Shown: positions 23,406 to 35,235 of the stretch, piece by piece | Layout of the letters: each line of letters begins with the position of its first letter | Numbering within the stretch: position 1 is the first letter of the stretch | Assembly (NCBI RefSeq): GCF_030052815.1 | Contig: NC_079507.1 | Location: forward strand, 17,878,141 to 17,942,140 | DNA length: 64,000 nt | Reading direction: 5' to 3' | DNA from: Hevea brasiliensis | Taxonomy: Eukaryota > Streptophyta > Magnoliopsida > Malpighiales > Euphorbiaceae | Made by a program: the position numbers and the translations under genes | The notes under the pieces: generated by a model | Told to the model about the DNA's origin: nothing | Databases searched by the model: none | Seen by the model: only the letters and a program-made list of their open reading frames with translations

Positions 23406-24187
23406 TCTCTCTTTCATGCTTGATTAACTAGGTATGCTTTGAATCAAGTTTGGATGTGATGAATGTACATGAGAAAGCATGAAAAACATGCATAAATCTT
23501 GAAAGGGATTTTTAGCTAGCTTGGGTAATCTAGGGTTTTGGCCAATTTGGGAAAAATTAGGGTTTGATGTGTTTTAGTTAAATTAATGATGAATTCAAGT
23601 TTAATTGAAGTAGTTTACATGATTGGGTTAGTGAGATTGCATGGGATTTGCATAAATTGAATTATGGAAGATTAGGGTTCATGGGAAAAATGGAGCTTTG
23701 GTGCTAGAGAGTGAAAATGGTGTGTGTAGTGTTAAATTATTGTCATTTGAGGTTTATTTAGTTTGAATTGACATTGGGTTGATGAATGGAAATAATGAAA
23801 TGGTAGGATTAGGGAAAATTGCTAACTTTGGTGTTTGAAAATTGTGGAGTTTGTACTAGAAAGTGCCATTGATATGTCAATCCTAAATTATAGTCATTTT
23901 GGGTAAATTAAATGTGAATTGAGGTTGGTTAGTGGGAATAATTGAAGAAATGAAAATTTGAACCTATGGCAGAATTTACACACTGAGTTCAGTGTGTTTG
24001 ATAGCCCATAAATTGAGCTACACAACTCCAATTGGTGTGAAACCAATTGCAAATGCAACTTAAGACATAGAGCTAGAATTTTCATGAAGAGACCTAACCC
24101 AGAAATTGCCTAGAAATTGCCTAAAACTTAGCTTGAACTTGGAGACAAAATTCTGGAACCTGCAGAATTAGGAATGTGAATAGTAAA

Positions 24188-24590
24188 ATTTGCATGGCCA
24201 TAACTCTCTCTAGAAAACTTTGATTTAGGTGATTCTTGAACTAATAGAAACTCAAAACATAGTAGAACATCTCATATGAAGAACTTAAGGCCAAATTATG
24301 GACTTAACCCAATCAAATTGCTAAGCAAATTTGAATCACCAAATCTGCAGATTTCTAGAAATTTGCAGATTTACCATATGAACAGTAAATTTTACATGGC
24401 CATAACTCTCTCTAGAAAACTTTAATTTAGGCAATTCTTGAACCGATGGAAACCCAAGACATAGTAGAACATTTTGTATGAAGAACATTAGACCAAATTA
24501 TGGACTTAACTGGATCAAATTGCTGAACGAACTTGGATCATTAAATCTACCAGAACTAAAACTGTAGGGTAAATAGTAACATAAACAGTA
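24188..24590 (+). repeat. Two 201-bp direct repeats in the D LTR
   Basis: Two adjacent copies share CATGGCCATAACTCTCTCTA, a GA(T/C)GGAAAC/AATAGAAAC region, ACATAGTAGAACAT, TGAAGAAC and CAAATTATGGACTTAAC. Weaker relatives precede (about 24000-24100) and follow (about 24597-24720). Confidence 0.75.
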
Positions 24591-25313
24591 ACCGTGTTTT
24601 GATCTTAACTTGAGCTACATAGCTTCGAATTAGGCAATTCAAAAAGGAAAATAAAGTTAAGACCCAGATGAACAATTTTTATGAAGAACACCTCATCAAA
24701 TTATGATCGAAACTAGGTAAATATTAGGTTCAAATATTCAGGCACCAAGTTGTCCAAAAACCAAAACTCTCTAAAATTTGCAAAGCTAAGTTGGGATACA
24801 TTAGACATTCATGTAATAAGTTCTTGGTAGCAATTGATATTAGTATTGAGTATTCTATTTTTGTATTTTCAGTTGAAAAAGAAGTTGGAACGGACAAGTA
24901 GAAGTAGGTAATAAGGAAAGAGAATTATTGAAGGTTTGTGCACAACTAACCTTTTTCTTTATTTTAACTTCATAAATTGATTTGAATGATTTTACTTGAA
25001 TGAGTTTGATTTGAAATGAGTTTATTTTGAATGAGGTATGGTTTTTCTCTTGCATTTCAGAAATTTGTGTGTTGCCACCCCTTTTATGGGTTTTATGATG
25101 ATTTGAATACGTTATTCTTTTGCAAACGTGATTATTGATTTAGAAACTCTTGAAAGTTATTTTGAAACCACAGTTAGCATGACAGTCCCTTCGAAACTCT
25201 CCAGCAGTAACAGCTACTTGGGGTTTGATATTTGATATGATTATGTCTCCCATTAATAATGGTTAGTGGGGTAAGACTACATAAGTACTCATTAGCAAGC
25301 TAGCCCTTCCCTC

Positions 25314-28300
25314 TGTCACACCTTAACCCTTTGTAAGGCATAACATGATCTCGTAGAATACCTAATGAACTACCGAACTTCACCTACCGATAACTCATTA
25401 AGTACCCCACAAGGGATTTTAAACAATTTTCTTACTTTTGACAAGTGGTGAGCATCTTCTAATAGGCATTTAAAACATATGATTAAAAGTAAATCTAATT
25501 AATATTTTTGGTCTATTTTAGTTTTTCGCAAATTTTATAAAAATTTTAACAGAGTTCTATCTGTATTTTGAGAAACCAGATCTTCAAATACCTATAAAAA
25601 GCACTTCTAAAAGTTTTTCTCAACCACTACTTCGATTTCACAACCAAACTCAATCAATTTCACAATCATTTCAATAAATTTCTCAAGTTCAAAATTCAAT
25701 AATCCTCAGCATACTAGCAATACATTTCATTTAAATTAATTTAAATAGTTCCACTCATATTTCATTAAAGACAAAACAATTTATACACATCCTTACAAAT
25801 TTATATCAAAAGAAACACAAACTAAACTTTATTACAAACTTCATATAAATTTTTATACAAGCTGCTCAGGACCCATATGCACGTCCATACATTTATATGT
25901 AATACATACATGAAAAGAAATATTTACAATTAGGGTATAAATTATACCCGAAGACTTTAACTTGATAGCTCTTCACACCTCAGCAGCTTAGTCTGCTGCT
26001 CCTCTAGTCTCTGTATCTGCGACAGCAATAGAAGCTATCGCTGAGTACTAGGACTCAGTGGTGCACAATATACTAAAATAATCTTTATGCAAAATATAAA
26101 TCACACTTATTCAAAAATTTGATTAAACATGAGCATTAAACACAAAACATGAATTATGAGGTTTTAATGCAAACCAAGTTCATTTCGAAGTATCAAAACA
26201 CGTTTCATAAATCCCACAGTTAGATCATGCCATTCAAAACAAATAGAATCTCAATAGCCAGAGGCTAAAGAGAAATCACATCACAAGGCTAGCTAGCTCA
26301 AATATATGGATATCCATTCACATCCTCTTCTACTGGCACACCTCATCACTTCTCCAGAGAAGGAATCAAAATTCGAAACTAATTACCCCCACTAATCGTG
26401 TTAGTGAGGTGTTCAAATATATGGTCATGATACTGTGGTTTCAAAACTTATCTTAACAATTTGTTAAACATTGTCATTTCAAATATACACAATAACTTCC
26501 AACAAATTAAGTCAAAACATCATAACTAATGTCACAAATAAATTCTCAATAATTCAAGCAAATGTAAAATACATATTTCATTCACTTTATCAACACATTT
26601 TAAAGCATAGTGATGTTGTGCACAAACCTCAAATGAGTCGCCTTTTGGCCTTAACTCGACTCCTCGGTTTCTGTCCCGGTATTCTTTTCTGCTGAAACAC
26701 ACAATTTTATAGTGTTTTAGTACCATAATTTAACATAAATCCAAAAATAAATTTAACTTCACTTATACCTAGCTCTAACGTGCTAATTTCGATGTTCTTG
26801 AAATTTTTGTGTTTCGGGTTACTATTCAATACACTATTCAAGTCAAATTGTTGACTTTTTAAGGCTTAATAGGTATGGGAACTCCAACTTCACCCACATA
26901 CCACATTTTGGCTATTAAACTTGTTGGTTTTGGTCATTTTCTCAAAGCTTAAGTCATTTTGGCAAAATTGCCAATTTTCGGTTTTAGTGCTCCGAAGTTA
27001 CACTATTCCATTGGTCAATCTACTGTTGGAATTTGGCAAAACTTCCTTCATAGAAAATGTTCCTTATTGTCTTAAGTGTATTCTCATTTTTGGATCACCC
27101 CAATCGGAGTTTTGTAGCTCAAGATATGGCCAAAATACAATTACTGTTCACGTGCACTGTTCATGCTGAGATTTTAGTTCTGGCAGATTTTTGGTCCAAC
27201 TTTGTTCAGTAATTTGATCAAGTTAAGTTCATAATTTGCTCTAACTTTCTTCATATGAAATGTTCTACTATGTCTTAGGTTTGCATCGGTTTAAGAATCG
27301 GCTAAATCTGAGTTTTCTAGAGAGAGTTATAGCCATTGGAACTTTACTGCTCAATGGCAATTCTGCAGAATCGCAGGTACAGTAACTCCACTTTGCTCAA
27401 TAATTTGACTAGGTTAATGGCATAATTTGGGATGGTGTTCTTCATAAACGTTTTAGGTCTATATCTTATCTAATTTCTGGTAAAATTTCAGGTCAATTTG
27501 ACCTTCCTAGCACGAGTTATGACCACTGTTCATTTGGTCAGTTTGGTGCAGTGGCAGCCTGCTCTCATTTCACTTTGGTCAATTGGTTCACTAAGTTTTA
27601 GTTAGTTTTTGGCCGTGATTCCTTAATGAAAATTGTGCTATTTTATGTCTATTTTCGTCTCTAATTGGTGGCATATCAATTGGGCTTGTAAAATTCCCAT
27701 TTTGGTCCTTCAAAGTAGGTTTGGTCATGCTGCCAGCAGCATGACCATTGGACCTACGAATTTGGTTTTCATTTTCACAATTTCCACACATCTTTTTTTT
27801 GTCATTATTGACCATTTTTCATCTCACAATAGACCAAAGTCATCATTTAAGCATTTCTCCAAAATTTGGTTCACAAACCCTAGCATTCAAACCCTAACTT
27901 ATACATTTCATGCAATTAACTACATCTAATGGTTTTAATGCTAATCAATCAACTAAGTAAGGTTCCTAAACTCATTCAAAACCCTCAAGCCATACAAAAT
28001 CATACTCCCTCTAAGCTGGACAAAATGTTAGCAATGGTCCTTCCCCATATTTGTTTCATTTAATCAAGTTTTAAGCTCACTTAAATACCTAAACATGCAT
28101 TTGAAGTAGAAAATTGAAAGTTAGCACACTAACCTTTCCTAAATCCTCCAAACCCTATCTTTAACTCCTCTTTCTTCTTGTAATCCTTGTGCTTAAGTTG
28201 AGATTGCAAGTTCTAACAAGGTTTTTAGGGGATTTATGAAGATTAAGTGGAGCAAATTAAGCTTAAGTGTAAGTTTAATGGAAGAAACTTTCATGGAGAA

Positions 28301-29014
28301 GAGAGGGAGAAGGTGGGGCGGCACAACAAGGAAGAAGGAAGCTAAAATAATTTTTGTTTTTCTTTTATTTTCTTTAATCTTATCCCTTTTGAAGAACAAA
28401 AATCCCAAATTAATAAAATAAGTTAATTAATCTTTTATGACATCATTCATGATGTCATCACCTTTGACTTTTCTAACTTCTTTCTTTTTTTTTCTATTTA
28501 TTTTTTTCTATTAGTTCTTTAATTTAATTCTCGATTCTGAAATTTTCTTTTCTCCGTTTTTATTTGACAGTTAGGTCAAGAGTCAGCTCTCGGGGTCAAT
28601 TGACCAAATTGCCCCTCGCTGGTTCATCCCTATTTGCAAATAATTCCATATTTCTTCTGGCTCCCTGACCTAATTATTTGACTGGCTTAACAGTTCTTTT
28701 TCGTGATTTTCTCTTTTCCACTGTGTTCATAAGGGTCTTAAGGACCGCAACGTCACTTTTTACGGTTCGAAATTTGAGTTTAAAATGACTTGTGATGCGT
28801 TCAGGAGGTCACCCATCGCTGTGACTCTCGGCTCGTTTAACTTCTTCTATTCTATTTTTCTTATTTATAGTTAACTAATTAAACATTACTAATTATTTGT
28901 GTTTATGGCTTCTCAAGTTGTCTTAAGTGTGGTTCTAATCCCCTTAATTGTCCGGACCGACACCGGTCACCGGAATAGTGAAATCTACCAGGCTATGCAA
29001 ACGGGGGTGTTACA
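25314..29014 (-). repeat. 3' LTR of element E
   Basis: 3,701 bp, TGTCACACC to GTGTTACA. Collinear with 37032-40742. Contains the double hairpin (26019-26058), GAGTC hairpin (26635-26657), four modules of about 190-205 bp (about 27045, 27247, 27440 and 27621) and a U3 inverted repeat (28438-28457). Open stretches inside, such as 27633-27929, recur in the other LTR and are not genes. Confidence 0.95.
26019..26058 (-). other. LTR double hairpin, element E 3' LTR
   Basis: Stem CTGAGT/ACTCAG with a 6-base loop, then stem GCGATAGC/GCTGTCGC in sense. The stretch GTGCACCACTGAG leads into it. Confidence 0.65.
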
Positions 29015-29030
29015 ATTCTCCCCCCCTTAA
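29015..29030 (-). other. Polypurine tract, element E
   Basis: Sense TTTAAGGGGGGGAGAAT directly before the 3' LTR. Same form as in element B. Confidence 0.85.
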
Positions 29031-29060
29031 ATAAATTTCGTCTCGAAATTTTACCTGGTA

Positions 29061-29391
29061 TCAATCTCTGAACAGCTGTGGGTGCTGTCTCCTCATGTCC
29101 TCTTCTCGTTCCCAAGTAGCCTCCTGGCCCGAATGATGGTTCCACAACACTTTTACCAACGGTATTTGCTTGTTTCGTAGCTGCTTCACCTCATAAGCCA
29201 GAATCTCTATGGGTTCTTCTTCATATGTGAGGTCTGGATTCACTTCAATTTCCTCTACTGGTAGTACATGAGATGGGTCTGATCGATACCTCCTCAACAT
29301 AGACACATGGAAGACATTATGTATCTTCTCCAACTCTAGAGGTAGTGCCAACCGATATGCCAAAGGACCTACTCTTTCCAAAACCTCATAT
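29061..29391 (-). pseudogene. int: Integrase C-terminus and chromodomain, element E (part 2)
   Basis: After the F insertion the frame resumes with YEVLERVGPLAYRLALP and IHNVFHVSMLRRY, the conserved GPY/F-type C-terminal integrase module. It ends in a chromodomain (LAYEVKQLRNKQIPLVKVLW, then ATWEREEDM). Chromodomains of plant Del/Tekay-type elements are thought to guide insertion to heterochromatin through modified histones. The segment is open over about 110 codons to its natural stop at 29061. Only the F insertion at its upstream end damages it. Confidence 0.9.
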
Positions 29392-30291
29392 TGTAACACC
29401 CCGTTTGCATAGCCTAGTAGATTTCACTGTTCCAGTGACCGGTGTCGGTCCGGATAATTAAGGGGATTAGAACCATACTTAAGACAATTAGAGAAGCCAT
29501 AAACACAAATAATTAGTAATGTTCAATTAGTTAACTATAAATAAGAAAAACAGAACATAAGAGGTTAAACGAGCCGAGAGTCACAGCGATGAGTGACCTC
29601 CTCGGGAACGACTGCAAAGTCGTTTTAAACTCAAATTTCGAATCGTAAAAAGTGACGCCGCAGTCCTTAGGACCCTTATGAACACAGTGGAAAAGAGAAA
29701 ATCACGAAAAAGAACTATTAAGCTAGTCAAATAATTAGGTCAGGGAACCGGAATAAATATGGAATTATTTACAAACCGGGATGAACCGGCGAGGGCCATT
29801 TGGTCAATTGACCCCGAGAGCTGACTCTGACCTAACTGTCAAATAAAATCGGAGAAAAGAAAATTTCGGAATCGAGAATTAAATTAAAGAACTAATAGAA
29901 AAATAGAAAAAAAAAGAAATAGAAAAATAGAAAAAAAAAGAGAAAAATGAAAAAGGTAAAAAGTTGATGACATCATGCATGATGCCATAAATAAATTAAT
30001 TAATTTAATTAATTAATTAGGTTTTTGTAGTCTTCCATAAACCAAAATAAATAAAAGAAAAGAAAAAAAAATTTTTTTACTTCTCCATTCCCGTCACTCC
30101 CTCTCTCCCATTTCTCTCCCTCATTTTCTCTTCATTTCCACCATTTTTAAACTTAGAAAGCTTGCTTTTCTCTAGTTTCTTCCCATAAATTTCTTAAACT
30201 CCAACACAAAATCACACTCTTAGACCTAGATACATCACTTGGGAGTAAAAAGGAGAAGAAAAAACTCGAAGAAAAGAAAAGGAAAAAGGGA
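29392..30291 (+). repeat. Left arm of F: truncated LTR start
   Basis: Matches the sense strand of the E and L LTRs from TGTAACACC through the U3 inverted repeat (about 29968-29986) to an A/G-rich leader. It stops abruptly before the donor region and joins gag. The distal about 2.8 kb of LTR, the PBS and gag N-terminus are missing at this joint. Confidence 0.85.
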
Positions 30292-30840
30292 GTGAAATTA
30301 CAAGAATTCCTGAGTTTGAAGCAAGGGGACCGAACCATAGCAGAGTATGAGAGAGACTTTTCAAGGCTAAGCCACTATGCTGGAAGCTTAGTCTCCACCC
30401 CCAGAGACAGATGCAAGAGGTTTGAGTCCGGGCTAAGACAGAGTCTAAGAATGCAAGTTGTGGGTTTCAGACATCAGAATTTTGCTGAATTGATCTCACA
30501 AGCTTTGGAATTAGAAAGGATAGAATCCGAAGGGGCAGTGAAAAAGGGTTCACAAGAGAAAGAGAAGGCTGAAAAGACTACTGGACAAGCATCTGAAAGT
30601 AGTTCTGGCAAGAGGAAATAGTTTGGGGGATCTAGCTATCATAGAGGCAGAGGCAGATTTTCTGGCCAAAGACCACCTCGGTCTGGTCAGCCAACCTAAC
30701 AAGCTTCTCGAGGATCTCTATCAGTCCGGCAGTGTGAAACGTGTGGTAGAACTCATGGTGGGGTTTGTTTCAAGGCTACTGGTGCATGTTTTAACTGTGG
30801 AGGAAGCGGACATTTCGCTAAGGATTGCACTAGTTCGCGC
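30292..30840 (+). pseudogene. gag: gag C-terminal part with zinc knuckles, element F
   Basis: Starts at the joint with KLQEFLSLKQGDRTIAEYERD and RCKRFESGLRQSLRMQ, then a Lys/Glu-rich, Ser-rich linker. It runs to a TAG at 30619-30621. Beyond it, in a shifted frame, two knuckles are readable at about 30733-30830: C-x2-C-x3-H-x3-C (CETCGRTHGGVC) and C-x2-C-x4-H-x4-C (CFNCGGSGHFAKDC). The capsid N-terminal half is absent. Confidence 0.85.
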
Positions 30841-31002
30841 CGGTCTGGATCTTTCGCCACATTTGAAGGATCAACCCAAGTCTCTGCACCTAGAGGGTCG
30901 CCGTCAGTTACTAGAGGTAGAGGTAGAGGTAGGGGTCCTGGTAACACTCCTGGAAGTCAAAGCACTGTTAACTAGCCAGCACCCAGTGGTGCACCAGTCA
31001 GA

Positions 31003-31683
31003 GTGTATACTATGCGTCAGAGGGAGGAAGCTGAAACATCAGACGTAGTAGCTGGTATTTTCTCCATCCTTGACCAAGATGTGTATGTGTTATTTGATCC
31101 TGGCTCTACTCATTCATATGTTAGTGCTAGCATAGTTAGTTCACTTGCTGTTCCATGTGTGCAAATGGGTTTTGAAGTGCTAGTAACTAGTCCGTTAGGA
31201 CAAGAGGTCTGGGTCAACATAATATATAGAGATTGTCCTTTGATGATCCAAGGACACACTTTTCTGTCTGATTTAATTGAAATGCCCTTCAGAGATTATG
31301 ACATTATCTTGGGCATGGATTGGTTAGCCAGGCATCATGCTATGATTGACTGTAGACTGAAGACAGTCACTTTTGGTCTCCCTCAGTATGGTGATGTAGT
31401 AATACATGGGGAGAGGCAATTATTGCCTTCAAACATCATTTCAGCTGCATTAGCAAGAAGGATGATCAGAAAGGGGTGTGAAGCATACTTGGCACATGTG
31501 ATAGACACCCAAGTGGGGAGTCCAGCACTAAGGGACATCCCTACTGTATGTGACTTTCTGGATGTGTTTCCTGATGAATTGCCAGGATTACCTCCAGAAA
31601 GAGAGGTGCTGTTTGAGATTGATGTTATGCCTGGTGTGGACCCAATCTCCATAACACATATAGAATGGCACCTGCAGAATTAA
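31003..31683 (+). pseudogene. Aspartic protease region, element F
   Basis: Open over 226 codons with the active site LFDPGSTHSYV (about residues 31-41) and the conserved DIILGMDWLARHHAMIDC and VFPDELPGLPPERE. It leaves frame at about 31655, where a single base seems to be missing (CACATATAG where E has the equivalent of CACCATATAG), so RT starts in another frame. Otherwise the best preserved protease in the window. Confidence 0.88.
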
Positions 31684-32470
31684 AAGAGTTGAAAGTACAA
31701 TTGCAAGAGTTGCTTGACAAGGGCTTCATCCGCCCTCGTGTGTCACCTTGGGGAGTGCCAGTGTTGTTTGTAAAGAAGAAGGATGGCACTCTCCGGTTAT
31801 GCATTGATTATCGGAAGTTGAATAAGGAGACAATAAAGAATAGATATCCATTGCCCCGTATTGATGATTTGTTTGATCAGTTGAGGGGTGCAGCTGTGTT
31901 CTCCAAAATTGACCTGAGATCAGGTTATTATCAGCTGAAAGTACAAGAGCAGAGTATTGCTAAAACTGCCTTCAAAACCCGCTATGGCCATTATGAATTC
32001 CTAGTCATGCCATTCGGGTTAACTAATGCTCCGGTTGCTTTTATGGATATGATGAACACTATCTTCAGACCATACCTCGATCAGTTTGTTGTGGTATTTA
32101 TTGATGATATATTGGTCTATTCGAGGAATGCAGAAGAGCATGATAGACATCTGCGGATTATACTGCAGACTTTGAGGGAGAAACAGCTATACGCTAAATT
32201 GTCAAAATGTGAATTTTGGCTGAAGGAGATATCCTTTTTGGGGCATGTAGTATCAGAAGAGGGTATTAAGGTAGATCCAAGTAAGATTAAAGCTGTCCTT
32301 AATTGGAAGCCACCCAGAAATGTCACAGAGATTCGCAGTTTTCTGGGTTTAGCTGGATACTACCGTAGATTTGTGAAGGGATTCTCCATGTTTGCATCTC
32401 CATTGACAAAGCTGCTTAGAAAGGATGTGAAATTTCAGTGGACGGACAAATGCCAGCAGAGTTTTGATGA
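31665..32470 (+). pseudogene. rt: Reverse transcriptase, element F, fused to LTR
   Basis: The RT core is complete: [49 protein letters not shown] and catalytic FIDDILVYS, then [15 protein letters not shown]. At about 32460-32475, after CQQSFDD, the sequence switches to LTR text. The frame stays open by chance to 32681. RNase H and integrase are absent. The junction lies at TTTTGATGA, a word shared by pol (compare D near 50118) and the LTR. Confidence 0.92.
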
Positions 32471-32862
32471 TCATTGGATAGTGGATTTGAAATTGAAAGT
32501 TGATAAATGTGTTGAGAACTTGATTGAGATTGCGTATGAAATTGAAGCAGTTGTTGAGAAAATTTTTAGAAGTGCTTTTTATAGGTATTTGAAGAACTGT
32601 TTTCTCAAAATACAGAGGGAACTCTGTCAAAATTTTTATAAAATTTGCGGAAAAATAAAATGGGCTAAAATTTCCAACTAGCTTTCAACTTAATTACATG
32701 TTTAAAATACTTATTAAAAATGCTCACCACTTATCAAAAATAAGAAAATTGTTTTAAAATCCCTTGTAGGGTACTTAATGAGTTATCGGTAGGTGAAGTT
32801 CGGTAGTTCATTAGGTATTCTACGGGATCATGTTATGCCTTATAGAGGGGTAAGGTGTGACA
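32471..32862 (+). repeat. Internal LTR 3' end inside F
   Basis: Matches the end of the family 1 LTR in + orientation and ends GGTGTGACA. It is followed directly by TGTTTTAG and the PBS (32871-32882), so it is an upstream-LTR end, not a downstream one. Confidence 0.85.
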
Positions 32863-32870
32863 TGTTTTAG

Positions 32871-32882
32871 TGGTATCAGAGC
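32871..32882 (+). other. Primer-binding site inside F
   Basis: TGGTATCAGAGC, intact. It is joined through its last bases GAGC to an inverted gag segment (32883-32907) equal to + strand 302-326 of element L. Confidence 0.9.
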
Positions 32883-32907
32883 TTGGGGTGGCACATTACC
32901 TGCCATT

Positions 32908-33593
32908 ATTTTTTTTTCTTTTCTTTTATTTATTTTGGTTTATGGAAGACTACAAAAACCTAATTAATTAATTAAATTAATTAATTTATTTATGGCATCA
33001 TGCATGATGTCATCACCTTTTTACCTTTTTCATTTTTACTTTTTTTTTCTATTTTTCTATTTCTTTGTTTTTTTTTCTATTTTTCTATTAGTTCTTTAAT
33101 TTAATTCTCGATTCCAAAATTTTCTTTTCTCCGATTTTATTTGACAGTTAGGTCAGGAGTCAGCTCTCGGGGTCAATTGACCAAATTGCCCCTCGCCGGT
33201 TCATCCCGGTTTGTAAATAATTCCATATTTCTTCCGGTTCCCTGACCTAATTATTTGACTAGCTTAACAGTTCTTTTTCGTGATTTTTTCTTTTCCACTG
33301 TGTTCATAAGGGTCCTAAGGACTGCAGCATCACTTTTTATGGTTCGAAATTTGAGTTTAAAATGACTTTGTAGTCGTTCCCGAGGAGGTCACTCATCGCT
33401 GTGACTCTCAGCTCGTTTAACCTCTTATGTTCTGTTTTTCTTATTTATAGTTAACTAATTGAACATTACTAATTATTTGTGTTTATGGCTTCTCTAATTG
33501 TCTTAAGTATGGTTCTAATCCCCTTAATTATCCGGACCAACACCGGTCACCGGAACAGTGAAATCTACCAGGCTATGCAAACGGGGTGTTACA
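32908..33593 (-). repeat. Right arm of F: inverted LTR start
   Basis: About 690 bp, inverted relative to the left arm and matching the last part of the E 5' LTR (about 40080-40742) in minus orientation. It ends GGGGTGTTACA. The two arms of F form a long imperfect inverted repeat. Confidence 0.85.
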
Positions 33594-34680
33594 TATATGG
33601 CCCGACAAAACGAGGACTTAGTTTCCCCTTCCTGCCGAATCTCATAATTCTCTTCCAAGGAGAAACTTTGAGGAAAACTTTCTCACCCACTGCATACTCA
33701 ATATCCCTTCTTTTCAAATCAATATAGGACTTCTGACTGTCTGATGCAGTCTTAAGTCGACCTCTAATCACCCTGATTTTCTCTTCAGTTTGCTGAATGA
33801 TTTTAGGTCCAATCATCTTTCTTTCACCCATGTTATCCCAACACAATGGGGTTCTACATTTCCTGCCATACAAAGCTTCATATGGAGGCATCCCAATGCT
33901 TGATTGGTAGCTATTGTTGTAAGCAAACTCAATCAAAGGCAAGTGTGTATCCCAACTGCCCTCAAACTCAATCACACAAGCCCATAGCATGTCCTCCAAT
34001 ATCTGAATTACCCTTTGAGACTGGCCATCCGTCTGTGGGTGGAATGCAGTACTGAAGTTCAATCTAGTTCCTAGGGCTCTCTAAAGACTACCCCAGAATC
34101 TAGAAGTGAACCTAGGATCTCTGTCTGACACGATGGATACTGGCACTCCATGCAGTCTTACAATCTCATTGATGTATAACTTGGCCAATCTTTCTAAACT
34201 GTAGTCCATTCGGACTGGCAGAAAATGAGCAGACTTGGTTAGTCTGTCAACAATGACCCAAACTGCATCATGACTCTTCTGTGTCCTCGAAAGTCCCATC
34301 ACAAAATCCATCGTTATTCTCTCCCATTTCCACTCTGGTACTGGTAGTGGATGTAACAACCCAGCGGGTACTTGATGCTCTGCCTTCACTTGCTGACAAG
34401 TCAGGCATTTGGATACAAACTCTGCCACGTCTCTTTTTAAACCCATCCACCAGTAATGCTCCTTTAGCCCTCTATACATTTTTGTACCACCAGGGTGTAT
34501 AGCAAAAGGAGACTCATATGCTTCTTTCAAAATGATCTGCCTCAAATTAACATCATTAGGAACACACATTCTGCCTTGGTGTAGCAGTAAACCATCATCT
34601 CTGATTGAGAACTCTGGTTTCTTGCCCTGCTGGACTTCTTCCAACAGCTTCTGATACTTTTCATCATTCTGAGCAGCCAT
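33594..34680 (-). pseudogene. int: Integrase core, element E (part 1)
   Basis: From 34680 down: HPGGTKMY and CLTCQQVK (zinc-binding N-terminus), then ITMDF (first Asp), [12 protein letters not shown] (second Asp), FHPQTDGQSQRVIQ (catalytic Glu replaced by Gln at the SER/SQR position), EFAYNNSYQSS and KVFLKVSPW, to LSPRFVGPY, where F begins. A TAG at about 34078-34080 lies within the core. The region upstream (34681-34798) links to RNase H. The E-to-Q change and the stop both suggest inactivity. Confidence 0.9.
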
Positions 34681-34800
34681 TCTGATCTAATTAATTAACA
34701 CTGGCTGTACATGCCATGCAACTACTGTCTGCCCATCATCATTAATCTCTAAGCTGGCATGCAATGATCTCAACTCGTGTACCAAGGACAAAGGAGTAAC

Positions 34801-35235
34801 TCATAGACTTGCCATAGTCTTGCGACCTAAGGCGTCAGCCACAACATTAGCTTTCCTTGGCTGATAGTCTATCAAATAATCATAGTCTTTTGTCAACTCT
34901 AACCATCTCCTCTGTCTCAAATTCAACTCTTTCTGGGTGCCCAAATACTTCAAACTCTTATGATCTGTATAGATGTAGCACTTCTCCCCATACAAATAAT
35001 GCCTCCAGATCTTAAGAGCAAACACAATAGCTGCAAGCTCCAAATCATGTGTTGGATAGTTCCTCTCATGCGGTTTTAGCTGGCGTGATGCATAGGCAAT
35101 GACATTTCGATCTTGCATCAATACACAGCCTAACCCATTGTGAGAAGCATCACTATATACTGTATATTCTTTACCTGGAGTAAGTAAGGTCAGGACTGGA
35201 GCTTCAGTCAAACATCTCTTCAATTCATCAAAACT
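34801..35235 (-). pseudogene. RNase H, element E
   Basis: 140 codons with [50 protein letters not shown] and [14 protein letters not shown], so all acidic motifs of the Ty3/gypsy RNase H are visible. It ends with TGA after MASL, and a TAG at 35233-35235 (a Gln or Trp type site) separates it from RT. Confidence 0.9.

Larger units (their letters stand above)
22734..25313 (+). repeat. 5' LTR of element D, first part
   Basis: Starts TGTAACACCCTGAACC and runs to the E insertion point. Contains TATAAAAG (23164-23171), a CT-rich start region, donor-like GAG|GTAAGC (23400) and a tandem unit of about 201 bp (CATGGCCATAACTCTCTCTA near 24193 and 24394) with diverged relatives either side. TTTGTGCACAACTAACC occurs at about 24936-24952. 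Confidence 0.9.
29392..33593. mobile_element. Composite element F with inverted LTR starts at both ends
   Basis: A 4.2-kb insertion in E's integrase. Left end: about 900 bp of a family 1 LTR start in + orientation (TGTAACACCCCG). Then come gag, PR and RT in + orientation (about 30292-32465), about 395 bp of LTR 3' end plus PBS (about 32466-32882), a 25-bp piece of gag in inverted orientation, and finally about 690 bp of the same LTR start inverted, ending CGGGGTGTTACA. Flanks CATAT (29387-29391) and TATAT (33594-33598) fit a 5-bp target duplication with one C-to-T change; the interrupted site would read CTCATATGGCCC. Both outer ends are therefore U3 ends. Confidence 0.85.

Noticed and set aside
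29392..30300. Element F as reverse-transcribed spliced RNA (left LTR arm joined to gag)
   Set aside because: The joint is not at the predicted donor or acceptor: it lies before the donor and well inside gag, and the gag N-terminus is missing. Template switching fits better.
32471..32681. Open frame running from F RT into LTR as a new fusion protein
   Set aside because: The LTR part is open by chance and has no similarity to a domain. F lacks RNase H and integrase and has a frameshift before RT.
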